NCBI RefSeq assembly: GCF_003514505.1
Contig: NZ_DOPX01000005.1
Coordinates: forward strand, 1 to 33,697
Reading direction: 5' to 3'
Length of the DNA: 33,697 bases
Source: Proteiniclasticum sp.
GTDB taxonomy: Bacteria; Bacillota; Clostridia; Clostridiales; Clostridiaceae
The position numbers and the translations under genes were made by a program. This document shows, piece after piece, positions 24,094 through 31,521 of the stretch. Each line of letters opens with the position of its first letter. The stretch's first letter is position 1. The notes below the pieces were generated by a model that had not been told where the DNA came from, searched no databases, and saw only the letters and a program-made list of their open reading frames with translations.

Positions 24094-24388
24094 AGATCAC
24101 ATCACCCCTGTATGCGGACATGCCTCCCATCACATTGACTACCTTGAACCCGTTCTGAGCCAGGTATTTGGATGCCATGGCGGATCTTGATCCGGAGAAG
24201 CAGACCACATGGTATTCTTTGCTCTTGTCGAGCTTTCCTAGACTTGTTGGGATTTCTCCCAGTGGAAGGTGCTGTGCACCTTCGATGTGGCCGGACTCAA
24301 ACTCATCGTCCTCCCGCACATCAAGAATGTTCAGGTTTCCTTTTCTCAGCAGCTGTTCAAACTCCATCATCATTACTGAATTAAACAT
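24083..24388 (-). CDS. Single-domain rhodanese (sulfurtransferase), third gene of the sulfur operon
   Basis: A 101-residue rhodanese domain with the N-terminal LDVREDDEFESGHIEGAQHL motif and active-site loop VCFSGSRS, whose Cys carries persulfide sulfur. Single-domain rhodaneses pass sulfane sulfur between thiols. It starts 2 nt after the CoADR stop codon, with GAGGAG 11 nt upstream; an ATG run five codons later is a weaker alternative. Confidence 0.92.
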   Translation of the reverse strand: MFNSVMMMEFEQLLRKGNLNILDVREDDEFESGHIEGAQHLPLGEIPTSLGKLDKSKEYHVVCFSGSRSAMASKYLAQNGFKVVNVMGGMSAYRGDVIFGR

Positions 24389-24390
24389 AA

Positions 24391-26040
24391 TTATATAATC
24401 TCCTCACTTTTTACCATACTATAAATGTTGAATGCGCCAGAAAGATTCATGGCTTTGTATCCTTTTTGTTTCAGCAGTCTTTCTGCCATATAGCTTCTCT
24501 GGGCACTGGCACAGCTGATCACAATGTCCTGATCCTTTGGGATCTCCGAAAGTCTGTCTCTTAGGCTGTTCAAAGGAATATTCACAAACCCTTTGATGGC
24601 TCCAGATCTTCTCACTTCGCTCTCATCACGGACATCCAGAAGAAATGCCCCTTCTTCTCTCTTCTTCGCCAGCTCATGCCACTGGATGTTGTCGGAGAAG
24701 CCTTCCACAATGTTGGTGGCCGCATAACCCAGCATGTTCACCGGATCCTTTGCAGAACCAAAAGGTGGTGCATAGGTGAATTCCAGCTCCATAAGATCCT
24801 CCACCGTGAGATGTCCCTTGATGGCGGTGGCAATGATGTCGATTCTCTTGTCCACACCCTTCTCGCCTACCCCCTGAGCCCCATAAATGGTGCCGTCTTC
24901 AGGATTAAAAAGAAGCTTCAGATAGATGCTGGTAGCTCCTGGAAAATATCCTGCATGATCATTGGCTGTGACATGGACTGCCTTATAGGTCTTTCCTGCC
25001 ATCTTCAGCTGTCTTTCATTTAGACCAACAGATGCCCCAGATAGATGGAAGACTCTTACAATGGCTGTTCCGATGGAACCGCGGTTCTTTCTTCTATATC
25101 CGCTGATGACATCAGCCACTTGGCGTCCCTGACGGTTGGCTGGGTTTGCCAGCGGAATCATGGTGTCTTCTGAAAGAATCTGGTTCTTGACGATGATGGC
25201 ATCCCCCACCGCATAGACATCTTTCACGCTGGTCTCATAGGACTCATCCACCAGGATTCCACCACGCATACCAAGGGCAATGCCTGCCGTCTGGGCTAAT
25301 GTGTTCTCCGGAAGAACCCCCACAGACATGATGGTGAGATCGCTCTCAAGCTTCACGCCATTTTGGAGCTCCACTACGTTTCCTTCTTCCAAAAAGCCGC
25401 TGGCAGCAACTCCAGTATATACATCAATACCATTTTTCTTCAGTTCCTTCTGAATGAACATGGCCATTTCCTCATCAAAAGGTGGCAGGACATGAGGAGC
25501 CATCTCTACCACGGAAACGTGCAGTCCCTGTTGCTTCAGAGCCTCTGCCATTTCAAGGCCAATAAATCCTGCCCCGATGACCACAGCTTTCTTTGGATGA
25601 TTTTCTGCAATGTACTTGGTCACTGCATCCACATCGGGTACATTTCTCATGGTGAACACATTCTTTGCTTCCTGAAGACCAGGTGTATTGGGAACAAAAG
25701 GTCTCGCTCCGGGAGAAAGAATCAGCTTGTCATAGGACAAAGCATACTCCCCATCCTTACTTCTGACATGGATCTCTTTCTTGTCACCATCAATGGCTAC
25801 TGCTTCTGAGTTCACTCGAACGTCCAGATTGAATCTCGCTTTCAGTCTGTCTGGGGTCTGCACCAGAAGGTTCTCTCTTTTTGTGATCTCACCAGATACA
25901 AAATAAGGCAGTCCACAGTTGGCAAAAGAAACATAGGGTCCCTTTTCCAGTATGATGATTTCCGCATCCTCCTGCAGTCTTCTCAGCCTTGTTGCCGCTG
26001 ACATTCCACCTGCTACGCCACCTACAATTACAATTCTCAT
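24391..26040 (-). CDS. CoA-disulfide reductase fused to rhodanese (CoADR-RHD)
   Basis: This 549-residue flavoenzyme has an FAD fold (MRIVIVGGVAGGMSAATRLR), catalytic C42 in SFANCGLPYF, a pyridine nucleotide fold (VVIGAGFIGLEMAEALK), the second FAD motif TSVKDVYAVGDA, a dimerisation domain and a C-terminal rhodanese domain (about 455-549) with active Cys C510 in SCASAQRS. Such fusions reduce CoA disulfides or per- and polysulfides of CoA with NAD(P)H. It lies 2 nt after one rhodanese gene and 2 nt before another, in one operon with a CstR-like repressor. The best reading is persulfide clean-up or elemental sulfur reduction. Confidence 0.93.
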   Translation of the reverse strand: MRIVIVGGVAGGMSAATRLRRLQEDAEIIILEKGPYVSFANCGLPYFVSGEITKRENLLVQTPDRLKARFNLDVRVNSEAVAIDGDKKEIHVRSKDGEYALSYDKLILSPGARPFVPNTPGLQEAKNVFTMRNVPDVDAVTKYIAENHPKKAVVIGAGFIGLEMAEALKQQGLHVSVVEMAPHVLPPFDEEMAMFIQKELKKNGIDVYTGVAASGFLEEGNVVELQNGVKLESDLTIMSVGVLPENTLAQTAGIALGMRGGILVDESYETSVKDVYAVGDAIIVKNQILSEDTMIPLANPANRQGRQVADVISGYRRKNRGSIGTAIVRVFHLSGASVGLNERQLKMAGKTYKAVHVTANDHAGYFPGATSIYLKLLFNPEDGTIYGAQGVGEKGVDKRIDIIATAIKGHLTVEDLMELEFTYAPPFGSAKDPVNMLGYAATNIVEGFSDNIQWHELAKKREEGAFLLDVRDESEVRRSGAIKGFVNIPLNSLRDRLSEIPKDQDIVISCASAQRSYMAERLLKQKGYKAMNLSGAFNIYSMVKSEEII

Positions 26041-26042
26041 GT

Positions 26043-26336
26043 TTACTTTCTAGCTCCTTTCCACATCATCATGCCACCCTTAACATTGGTTGCATCTACG
26101 CCCATCTTGGTGAGCTTTTTCGTTGCCTGGGTGCTTCTTGCGCCTGACGCGCAGATCACATATACCGGACCTTTTCCTGAATAGGTGTCAATGGTTCCAA
26201 GGGGCACATTTTTTGCTCCAGGAATATGGCCGTTTTTAAACTCATACGGCTCTCTCACATCAAGGATCACCGGTTTCTCTTTCAATATACTTTGCAGCTC
26301 ATCGGTGGTGACAGATTTGATTTTTGTAAAAAACAT
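26043..26336 (-). CDS. Single-domain rhodanese, first gene of the sulfur operon
   Basis: A 97-residue rhodanese with LDVREPYEFKNGHIPGAKNV and active-site loop VICASGARS. It heads the operon rhodanese, CoADR-RHD, rhodanese, CstR-like. AGGGG lies about 8 nt before the ATG. Its leader begins inside the downstream operator-like site. The two stand-alone rhodaneses differ in active-site loop (ASGARS versus FSGSRS), suggesting different partners. Confidence 0.92.
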   Translation of the reverse strand: MFFTKIKSVTTDELQSILKEKPVILDVREPYEFKNGHIPGAKNVPLGTIDTYSGKGPVYVICASGARSTQATKKLTKMGVDATNVKGGMMMWKGARK

Positions 26337-26390
26337 TCTTCATTCCCCTTTATCTATATCTTTTAAACTCTACAATTTCACGCCAAAAGG

Positions 26391-26407
26391 ATACCCCCTC
26401 CCGGCAT
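26391..26407 (-). promoter_or_regulatory. CstR-type operator 2 (at the transcription start)
   Basis: Reading plus, ATACC-N7-GGCAT, 17 bp with a C-run in the spacer, matches the upstream site at 4 of 5 bases of the second arm. It overlaps the predicted transcription start near 26406. Confidence 0.55.
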
Positions 26408-26412
26408 ATTGA

Positions 26413-26442
26413 ATAATACCATAGGGGGGTATCCTTTGTAAA
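26413..26442 (-). promoter_or_regulatory. Sulfur operon promoter
   Basis: Reading minus, TTTACA (26437-26442), an 18-nt spacer and TATTAT (26413-26418). Operator 1 fills most of the spacer and enters the -10, the expected place for a repressor. Confidence 0.6.
26416..26432 (-). promoter_or_regulatory. CstR-type operator 1 (in the promoter spacer)
   Basis: ATACC-N7-GGTAT, a perfect 5-bp inverted repeat around a run of six G/C, as in known CsoR/CstR family operators. Its centre is 25 bp from operator 2. Confidence 0.65.
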
Positions 26443-26459
26443 GACCATTTACAAAAAAA

Positions 26460-26492
26460 ATAAAAAATAAAAAGAAGGGGTCACCCCCTCTT
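26460..26492 (-). terminator. XRE gene terminator
   Basis: Reading minus, AAAAGAGGGGG-TGA-CCCCTTCTTTT, an imperfect GC-core hairpin, is followed by T-rich sequence. It separates the XRE gene from the sulfur operon promoter. Confidence 0.7.
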
Positions 26493-27053
26493 TTAAAAAA
26501 TCCATAGGATCAGTGCTGCAGAGCCTCCGCCCACAAGAAGCCCTCCAAGAACCTTATACACGGTTTCTTTTCTGAGTCTTTTCTTTCGCTCCACTGGATC
26601 CATCGGGTCCATTTTTCTTCCTTCCATGAACTCCAGAATCTCTTCGTAGGTCTCCACCTGATGAATCTTCTTTTCTCTCTCCACCAGAAGCGACGACGCA
26701 ATCATCAGCAGGGCGAAGATTACCAGAGGAACCATGAAATAAACACTCACCCGTTTCACAAAAGGCATCATAGATACCATAAGCACAAAGAACAGTATCA
26801 TGGCATAGCTGCCCCATTTCATTTTTTCACTGACCACTTTTTCTTTCATTTCTTCCACGTCTCCTTTAATCAGCTCATCCAAAGAGATGGAGAAAATCTC
26901 TGACAAAAGCAAGAGACTATGAAGATCCGGATAGCTCTTCCCATTTTCCCAGCTGGAGATGGTCTGCCTGGACACATACACCCTCTCTGCAAGCTCTTCC
27001 TGGGAAGATCTGATTTTTTTCCGGTTCATCCGTATCTGTTCACTGATATTCAT
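26493..27053 (-). CDS. XRE-family regulator with C-terminal transmembrane segments
   Basis: This 186-residue protein joins an N-terminal helix-turn-helix (about 4-60: MNRKKIRSSQEELAERVYVS then RQTISSWENGKSYPDL and LDELIKG) to a membrane domain with hydrophobic segments at about 82-98, 105-122 and at the C terminus (GGLLVGGGSAALILWIF). It resembles the membrane-attached XRE regulators common in Firmicutes. Its signal is unknown. The ATG at 27053 is chosen over one two codons earlier because GGGAG is 7 nt before it. The divergent neighbour is the LRR lipoprotein gene. Confidence 0.85.
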   Translation of the reverse strand: MNISEQIRMNRKKIRSSQEELAERVYVSRQTISSWENGKSYPDLHSLLLLSEIFSISLDELIKGDVEEMKEKVVSEKMKWGSYAMILFFVLMVSMMPFVKRVSVYFMVPLVIFALLMIASSLLVEREKKIHQVETYEEILEFMEGRKMDPMDPVERKKRLRKETVYKVLGGLLVGGGSAALILWIF

Positions 27054-27445
27054 GTTCATTCTCCCTTCTCGTTGAAGTCTGTTTTCAGGATACTTCTATT
27101 GTACTATTTTTGCTGTCAAAATCCTTTGAAATCTATGGAAAATGAGGTGTCAAAACATCTTTACACTCCATTTTTCTCAAGATCTTACGATTTTCATTCA
27201 GAATTCCATTTATATGGAGCACGTGAATCCTCAGTCCATTTTCTCTGGCTCCTTCTATAATATCCATATCCATCTCTTTGTTCTTGTCTCCAGAAGATTT
27301 TTTTCAGCATAACAGATGCCCTTTGTTCTTTCTTTGTCAAAATCAATTCTAATTGTATTTTCATTATCAAAATAGTACACTGAATCTAAGAAAAAGATGA
27401 ATCCATGGATGATACTTTGTATATCCTTAACGAGGAGTGAATCAT
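27054..27445. other. Intergenic region between divergent XRE and LRR genes
   Basis: About 390 nt without a gene. It contains a perfect TTGACA on the minus strand near 27114-27119 without a well-spaced -10, a direct repeat TGTCAAAATC at 27114-27123 and 27335-27344, and a weak plus-strand promoter TTGTAT-17-TACACT ending near 27382. No RNA family is recognised. Confidence 0.35.
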
Positions 27446-28438
27446 ATGACAACAAAAGAAAAAAAATGGATGCTGCCTTTCCTGCTGATACTGATCTTAC
27501 TGATCACTGGATGCGCCTGTGAGAAGACAGAAAGCCCCGGTACTCCAGGTACAACGACTAATGAAGAATCCCCATCCACTCCGGAGGGAGAAGGAGAAAA
27601 TGAGGAGAATCCTTCCCCTTCTGAAGACGCCCCTGTGGTCTTCTCCAACCCTTTTTTCGAAGAAAAAATCAAAGAGGAACTGGGTAAAGACACCGTTCTA
27701 CAGAGCGACCTTGACACCATTACTGGCTTCGCAGTATCTGCAGACGAATTTATTTTCCTTTGGGGAGAAGGACGTTCCCAGAAAAGCATCATCCACTTCT
27801 ATGAGGATGAGTTCGAATATGAAGGTGTCCGCTACAAAGGTTATGGCACATTGACGTCACTAGAAGATCTCAAGCACTTCAAGAATCTGAAAACCCTGGC
27901 CATTACTCTTCAGCCGGACATTGATTATGCCACTCTACCCGAAGAGGTCCTGAAAAACCTCACCACCCTGTGGATTTATCAAAGTAAAGTTTCTGATATC
28001 TCCTTCCTGACGAAAGCAGAAAATCTCGGAGTGCTCAGAGTCAACACCAACAATGTGACAGATCTCACCCCGGTGAAAGACCTGAAAAACCTGAAAAGAC
28101 TCATTGTGGACTGGAATGCCGTGGAAGATCTTACTCCGCTCACAGGACTCACCGGACTCATTGAATTCAGTGCTTATGGGAATAAAATCAAAGATCTGTC
28201 TCCCTTGTCGGGACTCACAAATCTGGAAACCCTGTCCCTTTATGACAATGAAGTGGAGAATCTGGAACCTCTTACCACTCTGACGAACTTAAAAGAGCTG
28301 GAACTGATTTCCAACAACATCAAAGACGTTTCTCCTCTAAAGGACTTCACCTCCTTCGAGTCTCTCAGGCTAAATGGAAACCCCATTGAAAACATCGAAC
28401 TTCTCAGCCATATTGAAGCTCTGGAGTTTCAGCCCTGA
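27446..28438 (+). CDS. Leucine-rich-repeat surface lipoprotein
   Basis: This 330-residue protein has a lipoprotein signal peptide (basic start, hydrophobic LPFLLILILLITGC, lipobox C23), a Pro/Glu/Ser/Thr-rich linker (about 27-62) and then seven or eight internalin-type repeats of about 22 residues (for example LSPLSGLTNLETLSLYDNEV) to the C terminus. Such repeats bind proteins or glycans outside the membrane. GAGGAG lies 8 nt before the ATG, which favours it over the GTG three codons earlier. It is monocistronic with its own terminator. The ligand is unknown. Confidence 0.88.
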   Translation: MTTKEKKWMLPFLLILILLITGCACEKTESPGTPGTTTNEESPSTPEGEGENEENPSPSEDAPVVFSNPFFEEKIKEELGKDTVLQSDLDTITGFAVSADEFIFLWGEGRSQKSIIHFYEDEFEYEGVRYKGYGTLTSLEDLKHFKNLKTLAITLQPDIDYATLPEEVLKNLTTLWIYQSKVSDISFLTKAENLGVLRVNTNNVTDLTPVKDLKNLKRLIVDWNAVEDLTPLTGLTGLIEFSAYGNKIKDLSPLSGLTNLETLSLYDNEVENLEPLTTLTNLKELELISNNIKDVSPLKDFTSFESLRLNGNPIENIELLSHIEALEFQP

Positions 28439-28450
28439 TCCCTTACTCCG

Positions 28451-28482
28451 GAAGCTGTGTTTTTCACAGCTTCTTTTTTTTT
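28451..28482 (+). terminator. LRR gene terminator
   Basis: Perfect 9-bp stem GAAGCTGTG/CACAGCTTC, a T5 loop and nine Ts after it. Confidence 0.9.
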
Positions 28483-28671
28483 GCAGCGTCCCAAGGGAAA
28501 GCGATCTCAAGGGGGAATAATTCTTGAGGAAGTTCCGGCTTCCCATAGATAATATACTATTTTCTTTGTATACTTAAGGTAAGCTCCATGTTTTTTCAAG
28601 AACTCCCGTACATACTCACTTTTCAAGAAAAAATATGGCGATTACATGGAAAGGAGCCCAAGGTCTTTTTT
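28483..28671. other. Structured non-coding region before sigI
   Basis: About 190 nt with no supported gene. It contains CTCAAG/CTTGAG and GGAAG/CTTCC stems (about 28507-28544), -10-like TATACT at 28553-28558 and 28569-28574, and a 12-bp stem CCATGTTTTTTC/GAAAAAATATGG with one G-U pair (28586-28597 and 28627-28638) whose sides include a direct repeat TTTTCAAGAA (28593 and 28620). Confidence 0.4.
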
Positions 28672-28701
28672 TTGAGTCACTATTTCACTTCTGTTTATAG
28701 T
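28672..28701 (+). promoter_or_regulatory. sigI promoter
   Basis: TTGAGT (28672-28677), an 18-nt spacer and TATAGT (28696-28701), with a predicted start near 28708, about 25 nt before sigI. No SigI-type promoter (ACCCCC with CGAA) is evident. Confidence 0.5.
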
Positions 28702-28732
28702 AAATGCTCAATTTTAACCTTGGATATCGACG

Positions 28733-29377
28733 ATGATGGAACTGGATCAGCGGGTCATAACTCTTCAAAAAAGCTCTTCCTTGGAGAAGGAAGACTTCAT
28801 AAAGGAATTCACTCCTTTCATTCTCTCCACTGCCTCCCAGAGAATCGGCAGATATGTTGAGGTGGAGAATGACGAAGTTTATTCAGTGGCCCTTCAGAGT
28901 TTCTATAAAGCCATTCTGAGCTTTCAGGAGGAGAAAGGACACTTTCTTCCGTTCGCAAAGCTTCTCATAGACAGAGACCTTTTAAACCATTTAAAAAAAG
29001 AAAAGCCCTTGGAACCTTCGGTGGATGAGATTTCTTTCCCAGAGCCTCAGGAAGAGCTTCTGGATCATCTTCTATTGAAAGAAGAAATAGCCATATTTGT
29101 AGAGAATCTAAACCGGTTCGGTATCCAGCTGGAAGATCTAGTGGATCTTGTACCAAAGCATCAGGACACCAAAGAAAAAGCAAAAACTCTAGCTTTTTCC
29201 CTGTCAGAAGATGAGGATCTCATGAATATCATCTTTAAGAAATATACACTGCCCATGACCAGGATCTCGTTGAAGTATCAGATTTCACGTAAAATCCTTT
29301 ATGGTAGCCGGGAATATATCCTGAGTATTCTGGTGGTTCTGAAAAATAATCTGACACTTCTTCATAAATGGGTCTAA
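28733..29377 (+). CDS. sigI: RNA polymerase sigma factor SigI
   Basis: This 214-residue protein has the SigI pattern: an N-terminal helical region-2 part (DFIKEFTPFILSTASQRI, then NDEVYSVALQSFYKAILSFQ and FLPFAKLLIDRDLLNHLKKE) and a C-terminal helix-turn-helix part ending RISRKILYGSREYILSILVVL. SigI is heat-inducible in Bacillus subtilis and controls cellulosome genes in Clostridium thermocellum. The following gene encodes its anti-sigma factor. The ATG at 28733 has almost no Shine-Dalgarno sequence (GGAT only), so translation may be inefficient. It is slightly shorter than usual. Confidence 0.87.
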   Translation: MMELDQRVITLQKSSSLEKEDFIKEFTPFILSTASQRIGRYVEVENDEVYSVALQSFYKAILSFQEEKGHFLPFAKLLIDRDLLNHLKKEKPLEPSVDEISFPEPQEELLDHLLLKEEIAIFVENLNRFGIQLEDLVDLVPKHQDTKEKAKTLAFSLSEDEDLMNIIFKKYTLPMTRISLKYQISRKILYGSREYILSILVVLKNNLTLLHKWV

Positions 29378-29388
29378 GTTGTACCCTA

Positions 29389-29435
29389 AAAATAATCACT
29401 CCTTTGTATTTATATAACAGAGGAGTGATTATTTT
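29389..29435 (+). promoter_or_regulatory. Perfect 15-bp inverted repeat occluding the rsgI ribosome binding site
   Basis: AAAATAATCACTCCT (29389-29403) and its exact complement AGGAGTGATTATTTT (29421-29435) flank a 17-nt loop. The 3' arm contains the rsgI Shine-Dalgarno AGGAG and ends on the base before the ATG, so in the folded RNA the ribosome cannot reach it. An overlapping terminator role is possible because the 3' arm is U-rich. Confidence 0.75.
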
Positions 29436-30755
29436 ATGTTTGAAGGAATTGTTCTAAAAGTAACCAGTGAATACTCTATCGTCAAAACCAAATCTGAATA
29501 CCTGAGAATCTATACGAAAAATTTCATGGAACCAGGACAAAAAATATACTTTACAAATGAAGACATTATTCATACAACTGCCGCTAAAAAGAAGCCCGCT
29601 TCTTACCTTCTGCGCTATGGTGCTGCAGCGGCACTGGCTGTCCTGCTTCTTTCTTCTCCACTTTTTGAGAAAAAGAGCGCATATGCGGCAAAGCTTCTTG
29701 TGGAAGTCAACCCCAGTATTCTTCTTGAACTGTCCCAGGATGGTCTCGTAGAAGAAGCCCTTCCTTATAATGAGGATGCTTCCTTGCTTCCTCTTGACCG
29801 TTACAAAGACCTTCCTGTGGAAGAAGCCATCGAAGAAATCCTTCAGGATGCTGTGAATGAAGGACTTCTCAATCTGAATGATGAGGAAGAAGACTTTGTG
29901 ATTCTCACAGAAATACTCTCCTCAGAGGAACGGATCTCGGAGGGAATATACGCCCAGCTGGAAGAGAGAGCCCTTCTTGGTGAACTGCTTTCTGAAACCA
30001 GCGTTGTGTTCACCACAGCCTCTGAAGACCTTCTGAAAGAGATGCAAAATGAAGGAAAAGCCCTTGGTCTCATGAGACTGAGAGAAGAATTCAACCTTGG
30101 ACCCGATGAAAAACTCGGAGATTTCTTTAAAGACCCGGTAAGACGGGAAGCTTATAAAGAACAGAAAAGACTTCTAAAGCGCGATTCTTTAGAAGAGGAT
30201 GAGACTCTTATAGAGGACCTTCCGGAAGAGATTGAAGAGGCCTTCAAAGAACAGCTTGCCCTCTTCAAAACATCCATCGATGAAGTGAAAGCAGCTAGAA
30301 AAGCCTACCAGGAAGCTAGAAAGTCTGGCGATGAAAAAGCCATAGAGGATGCGCTTACCGCATTGAAGGCGGCAGAAGAAAAGAAAGCACAAATGGAAGC
30401 GCTGAAAGATCAGCTGGAACAGGCGAAACTACCAGAAGAAAACTCCGAAACCCCTGAAGAAGATCCGGAGAACACTGAACCTACTACAGAGAAACCTGGC
30501 AATAATGGTACTGTACCGGTAAAACCAGAAACACCTGGTAACAGCGGAAACTCCACTGGTAAACCTGAAGCTCCAGGAAAAGAAGAGAATCCGGAAACAC
30601 CCTCAAACTCAGGAAAGAAACCGGAGCAAAATCCTAACTCCACCGGGAGTCAAGGAAACCCTCCTGTAGACAACAAACCAGAAAAACCTGGAACACCCCC
30701 ATCTGACAATAACGGTAAACCACCTGCCAAAGATGCACCAGGTAAAAACAAATAG
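29436..30755 (+). CDS. rsgI: Transmembrane anti-sigma-I factor RsgI
   Basis: This 439-residue protein has a cytoplasmic RsgI-N domain (about 1-50: EGIVLKVTSEYSIVKTKSEY) that binds SigI, one membrane helix (about 59-76), a conserved extracytoplasmic segment with VEVNPSILLELSQDG, a long acidic coiled-coil stretch (about 210-330) and a Pro/Glu/Asn/Gly-rich disordered tail (about 335-439). The Asn-Pro in VEVNPS is the position where clostridial RsgI proteins undergo autoproteolysis needed for signalling. No carbohydrate-binding domain is present, so the signal is unlikely to be polysaccharide as in C. thermocellum. Translation is probably limited by the hairpin just upstream. Confidence 0.88.
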   Translation: MFEGIVLKVTSEYSIVKTKSEYLRIYTKNFMEPGQKIYFTNEDIIHTTAAKKKPASYLLRYGAAAALAVLLLSSPLFEKKSAYAAKLLVEVNPSILLELSQDGLVEEALPYNEDASLLPLDRYKDLPVEEAIEEILQDAVNEGLLNLNDEEEDFVILTEILSSEERISEGIYAQLEERALLGELLSETSVVFTTASEDLLKEMQNEGKALGLMRLREEFNLGPDEKLGDFFKDPVRREAYKEQKRLLKRDSLEEDETLIEDLPEEIEEAFKEQLALFKTSIDEVKAARKAYQEARKSGDEKAIEDALTALKAAEEKKAQMEALKDQLEQAKLPEENSETPEEDPENTEPTTEKPGNNGTVPVKPETPGNSGNSTGKPEAPGKEENPETPSNSGKKPEQNPNSTGSQGNPPVDNKPEKPGTPPSDNNGKPPAKDAPGKNK

Positions 30756-30836
30756 AAATCTCTCAACCAGCAGAGTTCTTATTAAGCACAAGGCAATTAT
30801 GCTGTACGAGATGACACATCTAGGGAGGAACGAACG

Positions 30837-31439
30837 ATGATTTACGCAAATACCGATAAAGAAATCATGGATGAAATCAAGAAGAAAGCCATCGAAATCT
30901 TTGCGGCTAAAGGATATGCAGCTACAAAAATCTCTGATATTGCAGACAGCCTTTCCATATCCCGAGGCCCCATTTATTACTATTTCCAGGATAAATTCGG
31001 GCTGTATACCTCAGCCTACAATCATTTTGAAGAAGAACTGATGAAAATCCACAAGGAAATATTCAGTACGAAGGATGATTTCCAGACCAAAATGGAGCGT
31101 CTGATTTTTGAGTTTTCCAAGCACATCTCTCTCTTTGGGCACAATTTTTTCTTCCGGATCAAAGAAATTCCAGAACTTCATGAAATCAATGTACGTTACG
31201 AAAAAATGAACACTCTCTTCTACGAAGAAAAATGTGCCCTCATCAGAGAGGAGCAGGAAAATGGAACCCTCAGCACATCTCTTTCTCCAGATGAAATTGT
31301 GAAAGGTGTTTATCTCATTTATCTTGGTATTTTGGAAGCTCTGAACTCAGAACTCTTGTCAAGAGATCAGGAAGAAGAGATCAAAGATTGGATACATCTT
31401 CTCTTTGAAGGATTACATAAGAAAATGAGATCAAATTAA
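30837..31439 (+). CDS. TetR/AcrR-family transcriptional regulator
   Basis: This 200-residue protein starts with the TetR DNA-binding domain (about 10-56: KAIEIFAAKGYAATKISDIA then SISRGPIYYYFQDKFGLY) followed by a helical ligand-binding domain with Phe/His-rich middle (HISLFGHNFFFRIKEIPEL). GGGAGG lies 8 nt before the ATG. The target is unknown: neighbours are rsgI upstream and a convergent ABC operon, and neither promoter is adjacent. It could act on itself. Confidence 0.9.
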   Translation: MIYANTDKEIMDEIKKKAIEIFAAKGYAATKISDIADSLSISRGPIYYYFQDKFGLYTSAYNHFEEELMKIHKEIFSTKDDFQTKMERLIFEFSKHISLFGHNFFFRIKEIPELHEINVRYEKMNTLFYEEKCALIREEQENGTLSTSLSPDEIVKGVYLIYLGILEALNSELLSRDQEEEIKDWIHLLFEGLHKKMRSN

Positions 31440-31450
31440 TTGCATCGTAT

Positions 31451-31496
31451 AAAAACCATAGTACTTCTTCAGGGAAGAAGAAGTACTATGGTTTTT
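31451..31496. terminator. Perfect 20-bp bidirectional terminator
   Basis: AAAAACCATAGTACTTCTTC (31451-31470) and its complement (31477-31496) flank a 6-nt loop. T-runs lie on both sides, so it serves both the tetR gene and the convergent permease gene. Confidence 0.9.
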
Positions 31497-31521
31497 CCTT
31501 TGTGATTTACTTTTTTTACTC

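Noticed and set aside
27105..27125. TTGACA on the minus strand as the XRE promoter -35
   Set aside because: The only good -10 (TACAAT) is 10 nt away, and hexamers at 16-18 nt are poor.
28483..28545. Riboswitch such as c-di-GMP or fluoride type before sigI
   Set aside because: Short stems are present, but none of the conserved cores I know for these classes can be found.
28588..28860. A 90-codon ORF overlapping the start of sigI
   Set aside because: No ribosome binding site; it overlaps sigI in another frame and crosses the sigI promoter.
29389..29435. Simple intrinsic terminator of sigI
   Set aside because: Not excluded, but the stem ends exactly at the rsgI ATG, includes its ribosome binding site, and no U-run follows; a translational role explains the placement better.
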